A stretch of DNA of 64,000 nucleotides from Anabaena sp. UHCC 0204 (lineage in GTDB: Bacteria; Cyanobacteriota; Cyanobacteriia; Cyanobacteriales; Nostocaceae), in assembly GCF_009711975.1 (NCBI RefSeq), contig NZ_VIKW01000023.1:17218-81217 (forward strand), in the 5' to 3' direction. Both the position numbers and the translations under genes were made by a program. The notes beneath the pieces were generated by a model that worked only from the letters and a program-made list of their open reading frames with translations, was not told the origin of the DNA and did no database searches. This document shows, in pieces, positions 61,294 to 64,000 of this stretch (position 1 is its first letter; every line of letters starts with the position of its first letter).

Positions 61294-62208
61294 TTAATCT
61301 TCCTCAGATTCTTGATGATTCGGAGTTATTTTCCAGTAAGTATTTTGATCAACATTTACAGTTAATTTTTCCAGATTATCCCCTAAATTTTTCCGTATAT
61401 CTTCGGTTAAAGTAATTGTAAAATCTAAATCAATACCTTGGATTTCCACTAAATTCATCAATTCTTGAAACTGAGTTTTGATGATTTTTCGTTCATAACT
61501 ACTAAGTTTACAAGATGATGTTTCGGAAATATTTTGTGCTAACATCGCTTTTTTAACCCGTTCTTGTAAATGCTCAAATTCTGATTTCAGTATTTTTTGT
61601 TGCTGTTCAATTTCTATATATCTAGCAGTCAATAAACTTAAATTTTCCTGACTTGGATCTATGTTCAATTTTGTCTCTAATGCCAATAACTGTAAATATA
61701 CTTGGGCTAGGTAAATACAATCAAAATAAGCATATTCTATCTGTTCTTCACTTAATGGTCTTTTCCCCCAATCACTATTTTGTTCTTTTTTGTCAATATT
61801 ATGAAAATGACAAAGTTCAGTAGCTAAAGTTTTAAGTTGATAATTAGGTAATGGCAGGAGATATGCAGGAATTTTTTTAGCTTTTTCTAAGGTACAGGTA
61901 ATATTTTTAGCCTTTTTACCTCCTAAAAATTTCACATCATAACGAGCATTATGAAAAACTTTTTCAATAGCATCATTAGTCATAATCCTCTCAACAAAAT
62001 CAGCAATTAAATCTGGCTGATCCAGAACATCTAACAAATAAACCCTATTACCAGTCATATCTTCAGGATTATTCAATACTTGAATTAGTGATAATCGAGG
62101 ATAACGACTTTGATAATCAGCAACTTCTGTATCTATCCACAAGATTTTAGCTTGAGTATATTCAGTAATTAGGGAAGAAATTTCCCCAGCAGCAGTAAGA
62201 TAAGGCAT
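61294..62208 (-). CDS. RNase D-like 3'-5' exonuclease
   Basis: 304 residues of DEDD exonuclease type. Exo I: ILWIDTEVADYQSRYPRLSL (Asp and Glu). Exo II: KVFHNARYDVKFLGG (Asp). Exo III: YAYFDCIYLAQVYL (Tyr and Asp, DEDDy group). The central insert KKIPAYLLPLPNYQLKTLAT is also typical. After the domain, a ~100-residue coiled-coil tail (IEQQQKILKSEFEHLQERVK) replaces the HRDC domain found in true RNase D. It probably trims structured RNA. Monocistronic. Confidence 0.85.
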   Translation of the reverse strand: MPYLTAAGEISSLITEYTQAKILWIDTEVADYQSRYPRLSLIQVLNNPEDMTGNRVYLLDVLDQPDLIADFVERIMTNDAIEKVFHNARYDVKFLGGKKAKNITCTLEKAKKIPAYLLPLPNYQLKTLATELCHFHNIDKKEQNSDWGKRPLSEEQIEYAYFDCIYLAQVYLQLLALETKLNIDPSQENLSLLTARYIEIEQQQKILKSEFEHLQERVKKAMLAQNISETSSCKLSSYERKIIKTQFQELMNLVEIQGIDLDFTITLTEDIRKNLGDNLEKLTVNVDQNTYWKITPNHQESEED

Positions 62209-62401
62209 AAGTAAATGCAGGGAAATGTAACTAAGTTATAGTTTCCCAAAGTAACATTTTATGACTAATCATGCTGGCAAGTGCTGCCCCATTATTATGA
62301 TTATTTATATTTATAACTTGTGCCAATTTGCCAAAATACCTCTTTGGGAGGATATTTTTTCTCCACAAATCTGCTAATTCCGACGGCTATACCATCTGAT
62401 A

Positions 62402-62447
62402 TAAAAAGTCATCTCATCACCTCCCGAAAAAGGAAGTAATGAGATGA
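62402..62447 (-). terminator. Terminator of the RRM gene
   Basis: On the minus strand TCATCTCATTACTTCC pairs with GGAGGTGATGAGATGA around TTTTTCG, with two mismatches, followed by CTTTTTAT. It lies ~70 bp after the stop. Confidence 0.75.
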
Positions 62448-62513
62448 ATATTTGTTAGCTAAACTTAAATTATCTTAGAAGCGCCTAATTGTCTATTTTA
62501 AGTTTATTTAATT

Positions 62514-62825
62514 TTAGTAGCGGTTATTGCGGAAGTTTCCACCACCGCCGCCACGGTTTCCACCACCAAAAGAACCACGATCTTCTTTAGGTTTAGCTTT
62601 GTTTACTTTCAAGTCACGTCCCATCCATTCAGCACCATCAAGGGCTTCAATAGCTTTTTCTTCTTCTGCATCTGAATCCATTTCTACAAAACCGAAACCA
62701 CGCATTTTGCCTGTTTCACGGTCAGTAGGTAATTGAACGCGCTTTACAGTACCATATTCTGCAAAAACTGCGCTCAGAGCATCTTGGGTAACTTCGTATG
62801 AGAGGTTGCCTACATAAATTGACAT
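62514..62825 (-). CDS. rbp: RRM RNA-binding protein (cyanobacterial Rbp)
   Basis: 103 residues. One RNA-recognition motif: RNP2 SIYVGNLSYEV, RNP1 KMRGFGFVEMD, with VFAEYGTVKRVQLPTDRETG between. A Gly-rich tail (GSFGGGNRGGGGGNFRNN) makes it the cold-inducible Rbp type of Nostoc/Anabaena. These bind mRNA and, in heterocystous species, are often induced by cold and by stress. The long 5' gap (62826-63147) fits the known long leaders of this family. Confidence 0.93.
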   Translation of the reverse strand: MSIYVGNLSYEVTQDALSAVFAEYGTVKRVQLPTDRETGKMRGFGFVEMDSDAEEEKAIEALDGAEWMGRDLKVNKAKPKEDRGSFGGGNRGGGGGNFRNNRY

Positions 62826-63147
62826 AGATTAGTTCCAAAATCATAGGAGTGTAGAGATTTAGATTTCGGAGAAAAGTCTGTAAATACCAAAGGTAAAAAG
62901 CCTATCAATACTAAAAACAAACGTGGTCGCCGAATTACGTCTCATTTCCCATTATTGCATAACAAATTGATATCTAGGCGGGTAAATTAAAAAAAATTCA
63001 TAAAAATGTTTTTATCTTCCAAATGGCGATCGCTCGATGAGGATGCGGGTGCATAGCCTCGTTATAGTGGGTTTATTCCCCTTAATAACCAGCATAACTC
63101 TGAATTTTCATCTTTTTCATAGAAATTTGTATATTTTACCAAATATT
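62826..63147. promoter_or_regulatory. 322-bp leader region of the rbp gene
   Basis: No reading frame. It contains TTTCGGAGAAAAGTCTG and a HIP1 site at ~63027. Cold-regulated rbp genes have long 5' leaders; I cannot identify a specific thermosensor element here. Confidence 0.4.
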
Positions 63148-63429
63148 TCATAATTTGCTATAATAAGCGTGGTAAACTTCACCCGTATTGGTGTCTGATA
63201 AGCCTCTGCCCAATAGCATTGCGATTATTGGTAAGCGACTCCGTTGCACAGCATAGAAGCAAGTAGGCACATCTTGATTAATACAAGTCTCCTTCGGGTT
63301 TGTCCTATAGCGCGAATAAGCCAGCACCTCATCCAGGACAGTAAAATTTGTAGGGTACAAGGTAAGAATTACATAGTCTGCGGAGGGGCTTCTCGTGGAC
63401 TTAAAACAAAGCTCAGTTAATGTCTTCAT
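63148..63429 (-). CDS. Hypothetical protein with atypical codon use
   Basis: 93 residues from the ATG at 63429 (MKTLTELCFKSTRSPSADYV); the open frame goes back to 63516 with no conserved start. It reads VLDEVLAYSRYRTNPKETCI, YAVQRSRLPIIAMLLGRGLS and ends HAYYSKL, and is not recognised. The codons (CTG, GTC, AGG, CCG) and a higher GC than its neighbours differ from the surrounding AT-rich genes, pointing to foreign origin, or to a non-coding RNA read by chance. No ribosome-binding site is seen. Confidence 0.35.
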   Translation of the reverse strand: MKTLTELCFKSTRSPSADYVILTLYPTNFTVLDEVLAYSRYRTNPKETCINQDVPTCFYAVQRSRLPIIAMLLGRGLSDTNTGEVYHAYYSKL

Positions 63430-63498
63430 AGAAGAGTCACTGAGAAGCCTATACTTTATGCTTGCATCAGTGTAGGAGTACGTCACGTTTTTCTGTCT

Positions 63499-63945
63499 AT
63501 GTTGCACTTTAAACATTCTTCAATCATTAACGCACCAGTAGAGATAGTTTGGAAATTCCACGAAAGACCAGACATACTGCAACTACTAACACCTCCTTGG
63601 CAACCTGTACAAGTTATCCGCCGTGAAGGAGGACTAGGAGCAGGAGCGATGACGGAATTTCGGCTTTTTCTGGGTATTTTACCCTTAACTTGGTTAGCAC
63701 GTCACACAGACTATGAAAAATATCGTCTGTTTACAGATGAACAAATATCTGGACCTTTTGAGTCTTGGGTACATCGTCATGAGTTTACAGAAGAAGAAGG
63801 AAAAACTAGATTAACCGATAATGTTACTTATTCCATTCCTGGTGGTGATGGAGTGGAATTTATTAGTGGTTGGTTAATACAAGCACAGCTAGAAGCTATG
63901 TTTCGCTATCGGCATTATGTGACTAAACGAGAGTGTGAGAGGTGA
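63499..63945 (+). CDS. SRPBCC family protein (polyketide cyclase/START fold)
   Basis: 148 residues. Starts MLHFKHSSIINAPVEIVWKF, the typical first strand and helix. Then HERPDILQLLTPPWQPVQVI, WLARHTDYEKYRLFTDEQIS and SWVHRHEFTEEEGKTRLTD; the C-terminal helix is LIQAQLEAMFRYRHYVTKR. SRPBCC proteins bind hydrophobic ligands; this subgroup (YxFDR-like) is common in cyanobacteria with no known substrate. Followed at once by a strong terminator. Confidence 0.87.
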   Translation: MLHFKHSSIINAPVEIVWKFHERPDILQLLTPPWQPVQVIRREGGLGAGAMTEFRLFLGILPLTWLARHTDYEKYRLFTDEQISGPFESWVHRHEFTEEEGKTRLTDNVTYSIPGGDGVEFISGWLIQAQLEAMFRYRHYVTKRECER

Positions 63946-63950
63946 AAACA

Positions 63951-63980
63951 AAAAACGCCCCCCGGAAGGAGAGCGTTTTT
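63951..63980 (+). terminator. Rho-independent terminator
   Basis: AAAAACGC ... GCGTTTTT stem around CCCCCGGAAGGAGA, six bp after the SRPBCC stop, with its T-run. Confidence 0.8.
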
Positions 63981-64000
63981 AATTTAACTAGACTCTAGTT

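Noticed and set aside
63148..63516. tmRNA or other standard stable RNA
   Set aside because: No CCA-type end, tRNA-like T-arm or tag-peptide frame could be found.
1..64000. tRNA or rRNA genes
   Set aside because: I looked for T-arm-like GGTTCGAATCC patterns and rRNA landmarks while reading and found none; a covariance-model scan would be decisive.

Overview
The window is a piece of chromosome from a filamentous, probably heterocyst-forming cyanobacterium (Nostocales; Anabaena, Dolichospermum or Nostoc type). Evidence is the AT-rich sequence with many GCGATCGC (HIP1) octamers, a photosystem I PsaB reading frame, a ChlH-type chelatase, an RRM RNA-binding protein, LL-diaminopimelate aminotransferase, DUF29, Uma2 and CHAT-type proteins, Ser/Thr kinases carrying GUN4 or FHA domains, and many small interspersed repeats. 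I saw no rRNA, tRNA or CRISPR array.

Layout. 0-4.4 kb: the 3' end of a TldD/PmbA gene, a kinase-GUN4 protein, then a run of toxin-antitoxin pairs (one toxin truncated) separated by copies of one dispersed repeat. 4.4-13.4 kb: FHA-kinase, a ClC-CBS-USP chloride transporter whose gating Glu is Gln, an OB-fold lipoprotein, a Nudix hydrolase, an AI-2E family permease, a 2OG-Fe oxygenase, a GAF protein with a degenerate GGDEF domain, and sfsA. 14-17 kb: GH2 glycosidase and galT. 17.3-19.5 kb: a graveyard of a CHAT remnant, an ISAs1 transposase remnant and a guanylate-kinase-like fragment. 19.5-24.4 kb: a GH1-RmlD bifunctional gene broken by a frameshift, and a glycosyltransferase-UDP-galactopyranose mutase fusion. 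24.9-28.7 kb: a stand-alone, divergent psaB (psaB2 type), a PsaX-like micro-gene I translated by hand, and an SDR. 28.8-32 kb: polyhydroxyalkanoate genes, namely a thiolase/hydrolase deletion scar, a phasin-like protein and a PhaE-PhaC-like fusion synthase. 32.4-35.2 kb: galK, an M24-fold protein without its metal ligands, and gluconokinase.

35.25-42.78 kb is the most interesting part. It is an island of seven co-directional genes: a Trypco1-type protein, trypsin-coiled coil, coiled coil-STAND-like protein, MoxR AAA+ ATPase, vWA protein, and two proteins ending in formylglycine-generating-enzyme (FGE/C-type-lectin fold) domains. It is bounded by 143-bp direct copies of the 3' end of the gluconokinase gene, so it seems to have been inserted between gntK and fructokinase. 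The composition matches the predicted MoxR-vWA NTP-dependent conflict systems. The two FGE domains are near-identical except for a 42-codon C-terminal window with 22 amino-acid differences and no indels, mostly at codons interpretable as NNC/NNT derivatives of AAC/AAT. That is the pattern left by a diversity-generating retroelement (DGR). No reverse transcriptase or template repeat lies in the window, so it would have to act in trans.

42.9-64 kb: fructokinase, a TauE/SafE permease, a Doc-type toxin with an unrecognised upstream partner, Uma2, HicAB, a 1232-residue ChlH paralogue with two repeat-derived inserts, a peptidoglycan amidase, a HicB-HTH protein, CHAD, NIL-ferredoxin, a TxlA/HCF164-type thioredoxin, dapL, a TPM protein, a TPR lipoprotein, an RNase D-like exonuclease, an RRM protein and a SRPBCC protein. 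Galactose genes (GH2, galT, galK, UDP-galactopyranose mutase) are scattered through the first half and suggest that galactose is both used and built into glycans.
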